From Trichomonas vaginalis G3 (Eukaryota > Parabasalia > Trichomonadida > Trichomonadidae): a DNA stretch of 64,000 bases. The translations under genes were made by a program, and so were the position numbers. Each line of letters begins with the position of its first letter. Position 1 is the first letter of the stretch. The stretch lies in assembly GCF_026262505.1 (NCBI RefSeq), contig NC_067205.1, positions 8,370,001 to 8,434,000 of the forward strand, in the 5' to 3' direction. The notes below the pieces were generated by a model. That model had not been told where the DNA came from. It did no database searches and saw nothing but the letters and a program-made list of their open reading frames with translations. Shown here piece by piece: positions 41,546 through 52,790 of the stretch.

Positions 41546-41598
41546 GTCATTTCAATCAAATAAAAATTTTAATATTAAATAAAAATAACGTTATTTTT

Positions 41599-42057
41599 TC
41601 AGTAAGGAAACGCAGGAGTTTTACGATTTATTTGAGGAGTAGGTTCTGGTTTAAATGTTGGAGTCGGTTTAGGAGTTGACTTTTGAACAGGAGTTTGTAC
41701 TTCCATAGGTTCAGGAGTCATTGAAGGTTTTGCTTGTGAAGGCGTTGGTTTTGGCGAAGGTGTTGGAGTTTGTTTAACTTCAGCTACTTCAGTATTATTT
41801 ACAACATTTGCTTTATTTCTTTTCAACATCATAACTGCTCCTGCTGTAGCTAGCAAACCTAGTGGGAGACCATATCTTATATAAGGACTTGACCAAATGC
41901 TATTTTTGACAGGAGCTGGTGGAACACCTAACCTTGGTGAGACTGCTCTTTGCCATTGTGCAGCTCGTAAGAAATATTCAATAGGTGCTCCATAATCGTT
42001 TGGTAAAGTTTGTTTCATAGATGGTGAAGGTTCACGAGAGCTTGATGAAGAACTCAT
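41599..42057 (-). CDS. Polinton Pro/Thr-rich protein with one membrane segment
   Basis: A 152-residue protein. A Ser-rich start is followed by a basic region, one hydrophobic segment (IRYGLPLGLLATAGAVMML, about 71-89) ending in KRNK, and a long low-complexity tail of PTP/KPTP/TPEP repeats. It may be a membrane-anchored accessory or virion membrane-active protein; placement beside the capsid-type gene supports a structural role. It has no recognised family. Confidence 0.5.
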   Translation of the reverse strand: MSSSSSSREPSPSMKQTLPNDYGAPIEYFLRAAQWQRAVSPRLGVPPAPVKNSIWSSPYIRYGLPLGLLATAGAVMMLKRNKANVVNNTEVAEVKQTPTPSPKPTPSQAKPSMTPEPMEVQTPVQKSTPKPTPTFKPEPTPQINRKTPAFPY

Positions 42058-42087
42058 TTATAAGCTTTAAAAATAAACGTTCATCCT

Positions 42088-43660
42088 TTATTCCTCACTG
42101 TCGTCCGTAGCTAAGTTATAGTCATCTAATCTTATTATGGGGATGCCATTAGCACGCACCTGAATGGCAAAGCAACAATCCCTCATAAATCCAATAAGTG
42201 GCTTTGGTACATTTTCAGTTGCTAGTTCAATAGGTCCTTTAACAGACAATTTGTATGTTATTGGAGCAGTAGATGTTTGACCTTGCTGGAAGCAAAAGTC
42301 CACTTCTGTTGGAAAACCACATAAGAAATGTGTGTTGTCATAGCTATCCCATTTATGTTCCACACTACCATCATCCACCAATGACCTCATAACATCTTCA
42401 TTAAATCCTATCATATCATTGTTTGTATTGCAGCGTTCGCAACCATTTCATAAAATACAGGTCCATATGATTTTTCAGGTTCTGCAGGCATATTTCCATA
42501 AGCTCCCATGGAAAGCTGAAGATATTTAAACTTAGGGTTCTCAAAATTAACATAATAGTTGTCTTTCTTTCTAAATAGTGCCCAAATACTTTTAACATTA
42601 ATAGGCGTATAAGCTGCTGTAAATGTTGCACTTGAACTATCTGTATTCTTTGAGAATGAACCGTCCATAGGAATCCAATCCATAACTTTAACAGGAAAAC
42701 ATAAAGCCTCGTTTGTATAATGTTCTACAAGTTCTGTATAAATGTTAGGGTCTAAAGAGAATGACTTTGGATGAATGAAACATTCATTAAAATCCATCTT
42801 TGTTCGAAATAGTTGCTGGGTTACAGTTGTAATAGTAACTGTTCCACTAGCTTCTACTGCTTCGTTATCATAGTGAATGGTTCATTCCATGGAACAAATT
42901 TATTTGTCGGTGGATTTGAATCTGAAGCAAATGCAACTTTAAGAGTTGGATTGAAAGCAATGATATCATTTACAGATATAGATGTGCATTGTAAGGCGTC
43001 GCTACTGAACTTTACTTTAAGCTGAATGTTTCCTGCAAAAGCTGGAATAAATCGAATAGCTTCTAATGGAAGGAATCTTCTAACAGGAATTCTTAAACGA
43101 AGCTTAAAATCAAATGATTTTCCTGCTGTAATTGGACCACTAACAATTTGTCCTGTTCTGCATGTTCCCGAATGACTCCATACATCTTCATGTCGAGTCT
43201 TTGAGAAAACATCTACTTTCTTTATTTGTTCGGTAGTTTGTGAGTTTGAAGTTATATATGCTTCTTCTCTTGCGTTGTCTTGAGAATATACGATACGACC
43301 ATTTGCAAGGATTTGATATCCAGCAACTGCATAGAAAGCGTCATCGAAACCAATCCAAAATCCTGGTGGGTTTGTTTTATTGGAACCTGAACCAATTTCT
43401 TTATCTACAATAAATTGACCTTCCATTTTATACGTAATGAATGTATTGTAAAGGTCCAACATATTTTCACCAGGAGGTGAGAGATTGAATGTTACCCATG
43501 TGTTATCTTTAGCAGTTCCAGGTTGTGATGGAATCTTTGCGTCAGAATATTTTCTATTAGTGTCACCAATTTGAACTGCATTGTCTATGATATCGAAATA
43601 TGAGCGAATCTGATGAATATGCTCTGCTGGAGTAAATTCGTTTAGCTGTTCGTTCTGCAT
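42088..43660 (-). pseudogene. Polinton major capsid protein gene, broken
   Basis: Coding span equal to about 524 residues, the usual size of a Polinton double-jelly-roll major capsid protein. Sequence is beta-rich with PGENMLDLYNTFITYKMEG near the start and RIPVRRFLPLEAIRFIPA centrally. It lies among small structural-type genes near the end of the element, where the capsid gene is expected. It looks broken with about two breaks. The family call rests on length, position and strand pattern, without a database match. Confidence 0.6.
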
Positions 43661-43687
43661 GTATTTACTTCAGATAAAAATATCTAT

Positions 43688-44122
43688 TTACTTCATTATT
43701 CTCACTCTTCTTCTTGGCATTCGTGGTGGAAGTTGTTTCTTGACATTTTCAATGAACTGTACATTCTCTTTTGTCTCAACTTCTTTCACTGGTGGGTCAG
43801 GGTTCTTTGACTCGGTTTGTTTTTCAATGAAATTCACGAACTTTGCAATAAGCTCTTGGTTCGTTATTGAAAGTACATCTGGCTTCTTTTCTTCTTGTTC
43901 TATTGACTTTTCAGTTTGAACAGAAGGTTTTATATGGGCTTCGTGGACTTCACCCTTGCCATACACCTTAATGTTGTCGCTTTCTGCATTCGCTAATGGA
44001 ACCTTTCTTTTTCTTACGTATATTTTACCATCTTTACTCTGACTTACGTAATAGAAAGGATGTTGTATTCCTCTTGCGTCATTTAATATAATAGACTCTC
44101 GCTCTGATTTTGACAAGCTCAT
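43688..44122 (-). CDS. Polinton ORF, 144 residues, unknown
   Basis: Open frame with a folded-looking N-terminal half (FYYVSQSKDGKIYVRKRKV), an acidic middle and a strongly basic end (RMPRRRVRIMK). It is co-directional with and just upstream of the capsid-type gene, 27 nt apart, so both may come from one transcript. It is divergent from the next ORF (44168) with about 45 nt between starts. The basic tail suggests nucleic-acid or capsid contact; function is not known. Confidence 0.5.
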   Translation of the reverse strand: MSLSKSERESIILNDARGIQHPFYYVSQSKDGKIYVRKRKVPLANAESDNIKVYGKGEVHEAHIKPSVQTEKSIEQEEKKPDVLSITNQELIAKFVNFIEKQTESKNPDPPVKEVETKENVQFIENVKKQLPPRMPRRRVRIMK

Positions 44123-44167
44123 TTTACATCGGTTAAAGTTTTAATTTTGTTTTTTATCTGCAGTCAA

Positions 44168-44431
44168 ATGACTCAGACAAGCCCTACGGACAAGACCCAA
44201 GGGGTCATAGATGTTGAAGCATTGAAGAAAGAAATTCGTGAGCAAATTTTATCCGAACTGAAGGAACAAAAACAAGAACAAAAGCCAGAGAGACCAAAGA
44301 GAAAACTTAGTGAAAAACAACTTGCTGCATTAGCTGCTGGAAGACAAAAGAACCCACGTTTGCTGGCGAAGAAAGCTAGAGAAGAAGCTGAAGCAAAAGC
44401 TAAAGAAGAAGCAAAAGCAAAGAAAGAGTAA
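44168..44431 (+). CDS. Polinton small charged coiled-coil protein
   Basis: About 87 residues from the ATG at 44168; the frame opens earlier, but this start directly follows TTTTTTATCTGCAGTCAA, a leader motif shared with neighbours. Lys/Glu/Ala-rich throughout (ALKKEIREQILSELKEQKQE; AREEAEAKAKEEAKAKKE), so almost certainly a long helix. Possibly a core or scaffold protein; the role is a guess. Confidence 0.5.
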   Translation: MTQTSPTDKTQGVIDVEALKKEIREQILSELKEQKQEQKPERPKRKLSEKQLAALAAGRQKNPRLLAKKAREEAEAKAKEEAKAKKE

Positions 44432-44455
44432 ATGGTTTATTTTTATCCGAATTAA

Positions 44456-45304
44456 ATGTATAGACAAATACCTTTATCTGTTGCGTTCAGTAGTGAAAAC
44501 CCTGACGTCAAAATAAAGGGGAACAGAGTAACGTTTAAGTTTCCAACAGACTGGATTGTGAACATAAATGAAGAGAAGTACATTGGCATAACAAATATGT
44601 ATATAACACGTGCTTTCAGAAAGGTTGACTTTATACTTCAAGTCGAGATAGAAAATGACGAACAGTCTTTAAGCGCCCAAAACATTCACATATACAAATA
44701 CTTTAAAGACGATACAACATTGTTGCAATGTATGATTTCATTTAATGAGATGTTCGAGAAAAAGTTCAACATTGAAGTACAAACTTTACAGCCTTTACGT
44801 GAGTTTCTTGCACAACTGAAAGAAGAAGGTAGTCAGCCACAACTTATAGACTTTCATTATGAATTTAATGAAAATGAAGATGGAACTCATGACTGTCAAT
44901 TCATTGTATTCTCACCATTCAATGAAGTCGCTAAAGAGAAAGAAAATCCATTACGTATAAGATTTCAAATCTCTGAACCACGTGATGATTTCAAGAATGT
45001 TTTCCACTCATGACCGAGGAAAAATGAATTTTCCGAAATTAGATTTCCAGGTATTTGGGATAGAAAGCAAGCTATATTATATTCAAACTTAAGTAAGGGA
45101 GTTGAAAATGAGTTCATTGGTCATACAAGAACTTCACCACTTCCTAACCCTAAATACTATAAATTAACTGGCTTCAATCGTGAGTTTTGGATAGACATGT
45201 TCTCCACTCATGACCATAACTGCCCAGTGTTCTTACCTCCAGACCATAAGGACTGTCTCTACATTGAAGCACAACTCTTAAACTCTACCATCGCAGTATT
45301 GTAA
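44456..45304 (+). pseudogene. Polinton minor-capsid-type gene, broken
   Basis: Beta-rich protein beginning YRQIPLSVAFSSENPDVKI, with WIVNINEEKYIGITNMYI and QFIVFSPFNEV, resembling in style the ORFs at 209 and 57032. The leader TTTTTATCCGAATTAA precedes its ATG. The coding signal goes on to about 45304. It looks broken, with about one break. A penton or minor capsid role is inferred from position near the capsid-type gene. Confidence 0.5.
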
Positions 45305-45314
45305 ATGACCACAT

Positions 45315-45339
45315 GGGCTTCGCCCTTGCCGCTAGCGGC
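45315..45339. repeat. GC-rich double mini-hairpin
   Basis: GGGCTTCGCCC then GCCGCTAGCGGC, between the structural-type gene and the polymerase gene (convergent 3' ends), where it could act as a terminator or transcript-end hairpin. Confidence 0.65.
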
Positions 45340-45385
45340 TTATTTTTATCACGAATGACCTCATTGCTGACAAAAATAAATGACC

Positions 45386-48300
45386 TCAGAACTTCAACTT
45401 ACGAATAAAGCTTGTTTTAGTCGTTATTGAGAAGTTAAACTTTTCAGCAAAGCAAGGACTAGAAGACTTACATAAGTCAAATCCAATCCCTTGACCGTCA
45501 TAAAGTGCTTTGTAAAGTTTCATTAAACTGAACTCAGAGTCTTTGTCATATGTTCCAACAGGTATGTGAATGTTCTTATCTTCATTGTAATAGCATTGTA
45601 TAGCTTCAGGAAACATTTCATTAGCTGTTAAAGCAAGAACGTCTTGTTTTACACCTTTACAACGTGCATGAAATGCAACTTCATTTAAATCATTCGTGAG
45701 TAAGTCTATGTAAGTCTTCTTTCCACAAAATATTGACTCGTATGCTAAACTTTGTTTTCCAGGTGTTATTTCTGCGAAGTCAGAATGGAACTGACCAAGG
45801 TTCTTTCCTATAAGTTCGCGACCGTATCTCTTCTTAAACTCTGCTGCAAGCTTTGGTATGTCTTCATTGAAAATATGCATGCTATCGCAGTCCTGGTAAA
45901 ATATTTGAAGACCCATATCTTCAGCAGTACAGAATACTTCGTTCATAATACGTTTTGACATAGACAGAATGTTAACACCAAGTGGACAGAAGTTAAAGTG
46001 TCTGCAAATGCTTTTCGTTAGCTTGAAAATAGTTTTATCTGAACCATCCAAACCTTCGAACTTCACTATATGGTTGTAGTTTCTGATGGCATATCTTATA
46101 GCATCTTTGTCATTTACTATGGTTATTTTTGACTCAATAGGAGATAGAATAGTTTTGCCATAAATACTGTTCAGAATGAGCTTTATATTTTCTTGCAAAG
46201 GATTTCCTTCTTTCTTATACTTTAACCTTAACTCAAACAACTTCTTTACTTCATCTCTTATTCTAATATCTCTGTTTCCATCGTAATAATATCCTTGCAA
46301 CACTTCACATTTGACACCTTGATATTTTATGAGGTCTTGTAATGTTATATGGTCAACATACATTAAACAGCAAGTGTTTGAACTTCTGGAACGTTAAGTT
46401 CTGGATTTAGTTCAGGGTCACAAACTATTAAAGGAAAGTGTCTATGTATTCCAATCTCTGTTATCTTAATGAGAACAAAGAAGCCAGACATAAACTTTTC
46501 ACCAATGGGTTCCTTTTGGTCGTCATCGAATAAATGTCTCATGAGATACTCTGTGCTTAACATTTCTTTCTTCAATACTTTGGAATACCTTCTAAAGTAT
46601 AAAGTCTTGCTATAGCGATGGATATAATGAAACAGCGTCGAAATCAGCAATGAGTTTCTCTTTCTCTTTTGTTTCATGTTATCTGACAGCATACATCTTC
46701 CACCTTGAATACAGCGTGAAATAAATTCTCTTGGTTTATTTGAGAGGTCATATAAATTTCCATTCGGGAAGTACACTCTGTTCTCAAATAATTTGTTAGC
46801 AATTGAACAAATACTAACGTAGTCATAAACGTTTAAATCAAATTCTTTCAATATGTCATTGCGGAACTTAACAAAACCTTCTCTTAAAATTCTTACATCT
46901 TGTTTGCAATAAAATGTGCTATACTTTTCTAAGTCGAAGTGGTTCTCATCTATTCTGCAACCTTTGATGGAATCTATGTTTTTCATGAATGTATCTGCAT
47001 CCCGGATAAACTTACATGCTTCAGAAATGACACCAGTTCTGTTGTCATTTGCTAACAAAACTGCTGTAGTAGTTATATGGAAATACTTCTTTCGGTCCTG
47101 TTTGTAAGTTAAACATAGCAGGAAATAGTTTAAGCTTCTTATTTATAACACTGTAAGAGTCTTTTATAATAATTGCCCTTCCTTTATATAAGCCAGTTAT
47201 TTGCATTGTTCGTGAACCTTTAATGATGGGAGTTCCTTTCACTTCTGTCATGTGTCTTAAGATGAAGTTTATATCATAACTGAGGTTATGGAAATATATT
47301 AAACTCTTGTCAGGAAGTCGTTCCAAAAATTCTGTTGCACAGTTCTGACCCCAAATGCTTTCACTCACTGAACCATCTTCACTGTCGTAACATATGTTAA
47401 AAGCTTTATGAAAGCCATCGTACTGCACTCAAAGTCAGCAAAGAAAACGTGCTCAGGAATGAACTTGCACTTATTTTTATTTACTTCTTTTGACTCGGCT
47501 TTCTTCTTCAGTTGTACACAATACTTTGGAGCATATGTCAAATCTTTAAATGGTGCAAGGTTCTGTTTATATAAGTCAGTCGTATATGTGAAAAGTTCTC
47601 CATAAGAAATAGGTTCGAAATATTTGCACTCCCACAATGTTTTCATAACATCCCATAACGGTGTTGTTCTATCATAACGAACTACATATTTATCTTCTCT
47701 CTTTGTATAAATCTTCATTTGTTTCTCAATGTTCATTCCACCACAAGCTTTGAGAATTTCTTTGTAATTTCTGACGAAATATGTTGTCATTGGTAATCTT
47801 TCATTTAGCATGTAGTGGTCTTCAACAAGAAGTAAGTCAATAGTTCTAACAGTTTCACATTCTTTTGGTATGTATCTCTTTATTTCATTATGTCTTGAGT
47901 CATTGAAATAACCAATGGTAACATTAAATGCTATACCTGTTGCGTCAGAAATTTCTTGTACTTTACTTTGAGGAAAGTCTCTAACACGAATGACTTCTCT
48001 CATGTGGTCAATAGTCTCTCATCTACTCAGCCTGAATGCAAGCATAAACGAAACAATTGTCTTCTGTCATAAGTGCTGCAGTTCTTTTGTTCAATTCATT
48101 GAAGATTTGGTAGCGTTCAAGATTTATAGGTAATGTGCAAAGATACTTCCAGAACTGACCGCTTCTCTTCTTATAAAACTTCTTTTCACCATTATCTTTC
48201 CAAAAGCTTTCTATAAGTGCTGGGTTTCCTGTTTGCTTAAGAGCTTCCAAAATGGCTTTCTGGTCATTTGTCAGTGTGCTTTCATCTCTATATGGTCTCT

Positions 48301-48883
48301 TTTTTGGTTTGCCTTTCTTTACATCTGACATCGTTAAGCCTTCATATTCTGTTAAATCATACATCTTTATTTCGGTAAGATTCTTTATGTTTGTCAAGAA
48401 GAAGTCATAGTGCATTTCAACAATACCTGCAGCATTTGCTTCTATCTCTGATATAAAGTTCTCCTTCAAGAGCTGATGTAGTAATGTTCCAATATTATTG
48501 AGGTTTAACGTAGAACATTCATACTTTCCACCAAGTTTATAACATACCATCCATCTCTGTTGTGAGTTTATTTTAATTTTCTCTAAGAGTCTCATGAAAA
48601 CCTTACCGAAATGTTTGTGTAAGTAGTCTCTGTTTGGTTCATCTAAAGCTTCGATGTTAAAGTCAATGAGTCTATTGCCTGACTTCACATTTCTCTTCCT
48701 ATTCTCTTCATCTTTCTTTAACCATCTCTCACCTTCTTTTGGTTTGTCGTCAATGGAACGAATGACATCGTTAGCTTTGCGAACTTGTTCTATAGCGCTC
48801 TTAAACATCTCTCTTCTCTGTTGTTTCAGTGTGTCGTCTCTTCTTCTTGTTTCACCAACGTTTGCATTTGTTATGTCAAACAT
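45386..48883 (-). pseudogene. Polinton protein-primed DNA polymerase B, broken
   Basis: Family-B polymerase of the protein-primed type that replicates Polintons. Visible signs include the exonuclease-to-polymerase layout, KLILNSIYGKT (motif B) and FYQDCDSMHI (motif C, the YxDTDS equivalent), with an N-terminal region carrying IDFNIEALDEPNRDYLHKHF. The span of about 1170 codons fits a full-length gene; the 5' end may reach about 49130. It looks broken with about four breaks. It reads away from the 49246 gene. Confidence 0.85.
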
Positions 48884-48963
48884 TTCTCTTCTTACTTCAT
48901 GAGGTACTGAACGTCTATGATATAAGTCAATAGCAACGTCATTTAAAGGAAATGCTCTTGCAT

Positions 48964-48989
48964 GGACTTCGTCCTCGCCGCGTTGCGGC
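48964..48989. repeat. GC-rich double mini-hairpin
   Basis: GGACTTCGTCC then GCCGCGTTGCGGC, in the 5' region of the polymerase gene. Confidence 0.65.
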
Positions 48990-49245
48990 TTTATGAACTC
49001 ATGAATTCTATCATAACTTATTGCACCATTATAGTCATTGAGGATGTCAGCGAGTGCTTTTTTGTTTGTTGCGTAATGTTTTGCTACTTCTATGTTAGCT
49101 TCTGTAGAAGTTGTTTTATTTCCGAGTGTTCTAACTTAGACAACTTCCGATACATCTTTAGTAGGAAATAAAAAAATATTTTTTGAAAAAATTAGATTAG
49201 ATTTTTTTAAGTTATTTTTCAAAATAATTTAATATTTTTATTTTA

Positions 49246-49719
49246 ATGAAACACATGCAAGATTGCAAGTTCTTTTCATACAATGCCCTCGCTACTGCCA
49301 TCAAGAATGAGTTCAATGATGCTGCAAACGTTAATGTTATCTTTAACAAGAAGTTTGTGAAAGAATCTAAGTTTGGTCAGTATGTCAGACCATTAGCTAT
49401 CGTCATTGACCGCAAACGTTATACTTCACAAGAGTTAGCAGTAGTTTTGAAACAAAAGAGTTTCTTCGTGAATGTCAAAGATACTCATTATACTGTCATA
49501 AAGAACTCTAATATTGACTTCTTCAGTATTGCTTTAAATCTTTCCGAACAGAAAGAATATAAGAAGGGTGAAACAAATGTGAAATATTATCCTTCATCTC
49601 TGAAGACAATAACGAACAAAGATGTTATACAGAAATTCTTACCAAAGGTTGAAGAAGCTTCTATTGACATTGACGAAGGAAGTGAAATGGTTGAAGAAAT
49701 AGACCCTGAAGCCATTTAA
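49246..49719 (+). CDS. Polinton ORF, 157 residues, unknown
   Basis: Open frame, soluble and mixed alpha/beta (YNALATAIKNEFNDAANVNVIFNKK; RPLAIVIDRKRYTSQELAVVL), with a very acidic tail (IDIDEGSEMVEEIDPEAI). Divergent from the polymerase gene, so possibly an early replication accessory such as a DNA-binding protein; no motif proves it. The leader has TTTTTATTTTA directly before the ATG. Confidence 0.5.
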   Translation: MKHMQDCKFFSYNALATAIKNEFNDAANVNVIFNKKFVKESKFGQYVRPLAIVIDRKRYTSQELAVVLKQKSFFVNVKDTHYTVIKNSNIDFFSIALNLSEQKEYKKGETNVKYYPSSLKTITNKDVIQKFLPKVEEASIDIDEGSEMVEEIDPEAI

Positions 49720-50054
49720 GCAAAAATATATTTTTGAATAACTGATGGTGTCACCACGTCACCATGTGTCACCAGGTTAATTAACTTCTTTTAAAAATGA
49801 TGACAACATGACATTTTGACAACAGGTACGAAAGAGCGAACAGCATGATGCTTCGTTAATGTTATCGTTAATGCTTACAGTATCGAACATAATTGACGTA
49901 GGATTCATGACTTCTTCGTAAATGAGTGTAAATATAGCACAAAAATATATTTTAGGTGAAGAGGTGAGATCTCACCCGTTTTTTCACCTCTTTTTTCACC
50001 TCATTCTCTCTTCGTTAATGTTGTCGTGACTTCTTCGTTAATGTTGTCGTGACT
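49720..50054. promoter_or_regulatory. Intergenic region rich in TCACC half-sites
   Basis: Contains three spaced TCACC units (GGTGTCACCACGTCACCATG, then TGTCACCAGG) at about 49746-49775, the second GGTGAGATCTCACC palindrome at 49963-49976, and repeated TTCGTTAATGTTGTCGTGAC segments just before the KilA-N gene 3' end. No gene. Confidence 0.55.
49963..49976. promoter_or_regulatory. Operator-like palindrome GGTGAGATCTCACC, site 2
   Basis: Preceded by ATATTTTAGGTGAAGA and followed by CGTTTTTTCACCTCTTTTTT. Lies in the gap between the 49246 ORF and the KilA-N gene. Confidence 0.75.
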
Positions 50055-50900
50055 TCATTCTTCCTCTTTGAAGTTATCGAAATATTCTGTTATTTTTTCC
50101 TTCAGTAATGTTAAGTCTTCTTTGAATGTAAGTATTGTGCAACCTTTGATGTCATAGTGTGTTTGAGGAAGAGTATTTTTGACAATTTCCTTTATTTGCT
50201 CATTCGGTGTCATTGAAATCGGTAAGTTTTCACGATAGAACCAGTTTCTGTCAGATTTATATATTTTAGCTAAGTCATAAAAGCTCTTGTTGTTTCTTCT
50301 GACTAAATGCAACATAACCATATCTTTATCTTCTTCTTTCTCCAACTCTTCAGTATATATCATATACCTATAACTCTTTTCCTTTCCTTTTGGTACTGAA
50401 CGCGGTATTCTTTTCTGTATGCTTTTGTCTTTGGATTCAATGACTTCATCTTTTGCATGAAGTTTCTTTTCCATCTCTCCACGTTCTGCTTTATATAGTT
50501 CATCTAACATCATGAAAATATAACAAGCATAACGAGGTGAAGCCCACATTGCTACAGCATTTACTAAAAGTCTATGAACATAATAACCTTTCAAACCAGG
50601 AGCCAAATTCTTGCGATTTTCGTACGGAATCTCTTCTCTCGGTTTTCCGAGGGAAGCAATCATATGAGGAAATTCTTCTAAAAGTTCTTTTGTCTGTTGG
50701 TTTTCAAACCAATGATATGCTTGCTTTGTAGAACGAAGAGCATTCATTATACTTTGCATTTGGTACATGTCATCTTTGACTGAACGAATGAGACGTAACT
50801 GTTTGTTATACTGTATGTACTCGTATTCTTCATTTATAGCTTCATGGACTATAACTGTTGTTGTGTTCTCTGATGTTGTCATTACTGTCTTTACATACAA
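50055..50900 (-). CDS. Polinton KilA-N-type DNA-binding protein
   Basis: A 281-residue protein. The N-terminal 130 residues fit KilA-N: YHWFENQQTKELLEEF, then GYYVHRLLVNAVAMWASPRY followed by CYIFMMLDELY. A coiled stretch (ERGEMEKKLHAKDEVIESKD) links to a C-terminal domain like those that follow KilA-N in large DNA viruses (PRSVPKGKEKSYRYMIY ... LVRRNNKSFYDLAKIYKSD). It is probably a regulator or single-strand/duplex DNA binder. The first 10 codons coincide with a 30-bp leader shared with the next gene (51027-51599), so translation may start at the second Met (50882). Confidence 0.75.
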   Translation of the reverse strand: MYVKTVMTTSENTTTVIVHEAINEEYEYIQYNKQLRLIRSVKDDMYQMQSIMNALRSTKQAYHWFENQQTKELLEEFPHMIASLGKPREEIPYENRKNLAPGLKGYYVHRLLVNAVAMWASPRYACYIFMMLDELYKAERGEMEKKLHAKDEVIESKDKSIQKRIPRSVPKGKEKSYRYMIYTEELEKEEDKDMVMLHLVRRNNKSFYDLAKIYKSDRNWFYRENLPISMTPNEQIKEIVKNTLPQTHYDIKGCTILTFKEDLTLLKEKITEYFDNFKEEE

Positions 50901-51026
50901 AATAAAAAAATAAATAAAAAAAAAACTAACTTTATTTTCTGACTTTCACAAAAGACCAAAAATAAACGCTTTACATGTATTTTTCAGCAACTTCGTCAAA
51001 TAATTTTATAGCTTTATCTATCTCAT

Positions 51027-51599
51027 CTACTTCAAACGTTTTTTACCTTTCGTGGGAGCACCATACATTTTCTCAAAAACTTCAAGCAGTTCTGTTTCAG
51101 CAGCTCTCATATCATTAACAAACACAACCTTGACTCTATTGACTGTACTGTCATATCTTTGAGTTATATTATATGTCCTTCCTATCTTATATCTTTTTGT
51201 GTTGAAGTCCTTCGGTTTCTGAACGATGTAAAGTAAGCCTTCACTGCAACGTTCCGTATCGAATGAACCATATGTTATGAAGTTATATCCAACAACTGGG
51301 TCTAACCATAACAAAACTATTGGTATAAGACTTTTGTCTATAAGATATGCTCTTGTTCCATGAAATGCTACTGATATCATAAGCTCAGGATTTCTTGTTA
51401 AAATTTTCTGAGTTGAAGCATTTCTAACCCAGTCGTTTGTTTTCTTTCCAGATGGAGATATAATGTCTGACAAAGAATATTTGTTGTATTTCTTTGAGTA
51501 TCTTACGTTTAAATCACCTATTCTAACCACTTTGGTGTCATTGTCTATCTTTCTAACTGTTTCAAACTCAATGTTTGTCATTACTGTCTTTACATACAA
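51027..51599 (-). CDS. Polinton KilA-N-like protein with T5orf172/GIY-YIG-like end
   Basis: A 190-residue protein. The N-terminal 100 residues are KilA-N-like (RYSKKYNKYSLSDIISPSGK, NDWVRNASTQKIL, IPIVLLWLDPVVGYNF). The C-terminal part, GLLYIVQKPKDF through YKIGRTYNITQRY and RAAETELLEVFEKMYG, matches the T5orf172 domain, a GIY-YIG-related fold found joined to KilA-N/Bro domains in viruses. It may be a nuclease-like regulator. It shares its start leader with the KilA-N gene downstream and lies between two of the GGTGAGATCTCACC palindromes. The frame is intact. Confidence 0.7.
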   Translation of the reverse strand: MYVKTVMTNIEFETVRKIDNDTKVVRIGDLNVRYSKKYNKYSLSDIISPSGKKTNDWVRNASTQKILTRNPELMISVAFHGTRAYLIDKSLIPIVLLWLDPVVGYNFITYGSFDTERCSEGLLYIVQKPKDFNTKRYKIGRTYNITQRYDSTVNRVKVVFVNDMRAAETELLEVFEKMYGAPTKGKKRLK

Positions 51600-51662
51600 A
51601 ATAACTAATGAAATTCATTATTTTTGTTGCTGAATTCAATAAAAATATAATTGAGGTGAAGA

Positions 51663-51676
51663 GGTGAGATCTCACC
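51663..51676. promoter_or_regulatory. Operator-like palindrome GGTGAGATCTCACC, site 3
   Basis: Upstream of the 51027-51599 gene start (64 nt), preceded by GAGGTGAAGA and followed by TGTTTTCTCACCTGTTTTCT and a further TTTTTTCAC. Confidence 0.75.
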
Positions 51677-51802
51677 TGTTTTCTCACCTGTTTTCTCACC
51701 TCTTTTTTCACAAGCGTTTTACATGAATTGTACGATGTATATTTGAAATCCTAAACAATTTCGTAGCTTCTATTTCTTCTTTTAGTACATCGAATGTTTT
51801 AA

Positions 51803-52661
51803 TCATGCCGAAAGTCTCTTTATATTTCTTCTTGACGTCAGACAGAAGGAAATCTTCTGCTGTTGGATAGTTTTATTAAGAAATGTCAACATATCCATTT
51901 TATCTTCTGCTGGCTTTTCTGCTTCTTTCTTTAAGTCTGCATAGTCGTTTCGCATTCTTTCTATCTTTTTGACTGAGTAGTTATATTTTCTTATTGCTGC
52001 TTTACATTTTGAACATTGCGGCATCGTTTTTGCGTTATACATTGAAATAAAACCAGCTAGAAACAACTAAGGCGTCAATGGTTTTCTTTAACTCAAAAGC
52101 TGCTGGTTTTATCTGTTCATTCCATACTTTACCTCTTCTATCTTTATCTCTTATCTGCCATACACATTTTGCAACTAATGAAACAAAGTTATCGTATGTC
52201 TTAAATTCTTCGGATTTGTAAAGGTCAGAAATATTTTTATAAACCATGTCGCAATCTTTGTCCATAACTTTATGGTTGCAATGAAAACCAAGAAATTCAT
52301 AATTTACTTTACGTATGAATTTCTTAATTTCTACTGAGTCAGTTGCTTTGACTTCAATTTCGTCGAATTCAGGAATAGTTAGTTTTTGCTGCTGAATTTC
52401 AGGTAGTTTAGGCAAATGGTCGATGAGGTCCTCCATTTCATAAAGATACTGTTCATTTGTTTCATCTTTCGCACTACAGTCTAAATTACTTGTTAAAAGT
52501 TCTTGCTTTATCTTCTGGATTTCTGTTTCAAAAGTATATGAAGAAGGAATAAAGCTTTTCATCTCTACCAACATTGACGTAGGATTCATGACTAGCGAGT
52601 TTGGTGCTGTAGTTGTTTGAATTGTTGTTGTGCCGATTGTTGAAATCATATTTTTATACAA
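51803..52661 (-). pseudogene. Polinton gene of unknown function, broken
   Basis: Coding span with Thr-rich start (STIGTTTIQTTTA), an acidic helical middle (QYLYEMEDLIDHLPKLPEIQ) and a part with a CxxC pair (QCSKCKAAIRKYNY) followed by a probable coiled coil. It looks broken with about one break. It sits in the KilA-N cluster and may belong with those early genes; function unknown. Confidence 0.45.
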
Positions 52662-52750
52662 AATAAAAAATAAATAAAAATAAAACTAACCTTATTTTTT
52701 CTATCTTAAGGAAATTCATGAAAATTCACGAGAAAGCTAAAGCAATCTGA

Positions 52751-52763
52751 GCCGCTAAGCGGC
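52751..52763. repeat. GC-rich mini-hairpin
   Basis: GCCGCTAAGCGGC followed by GAGGGTGAAA, same design as the other GC mini-hairpins, lying next to palindrome site 4. Confidence 0.65.
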
Positions 52764-52790
52764 GAGGGTGAAAAAAGAGGTGAAAAAACG

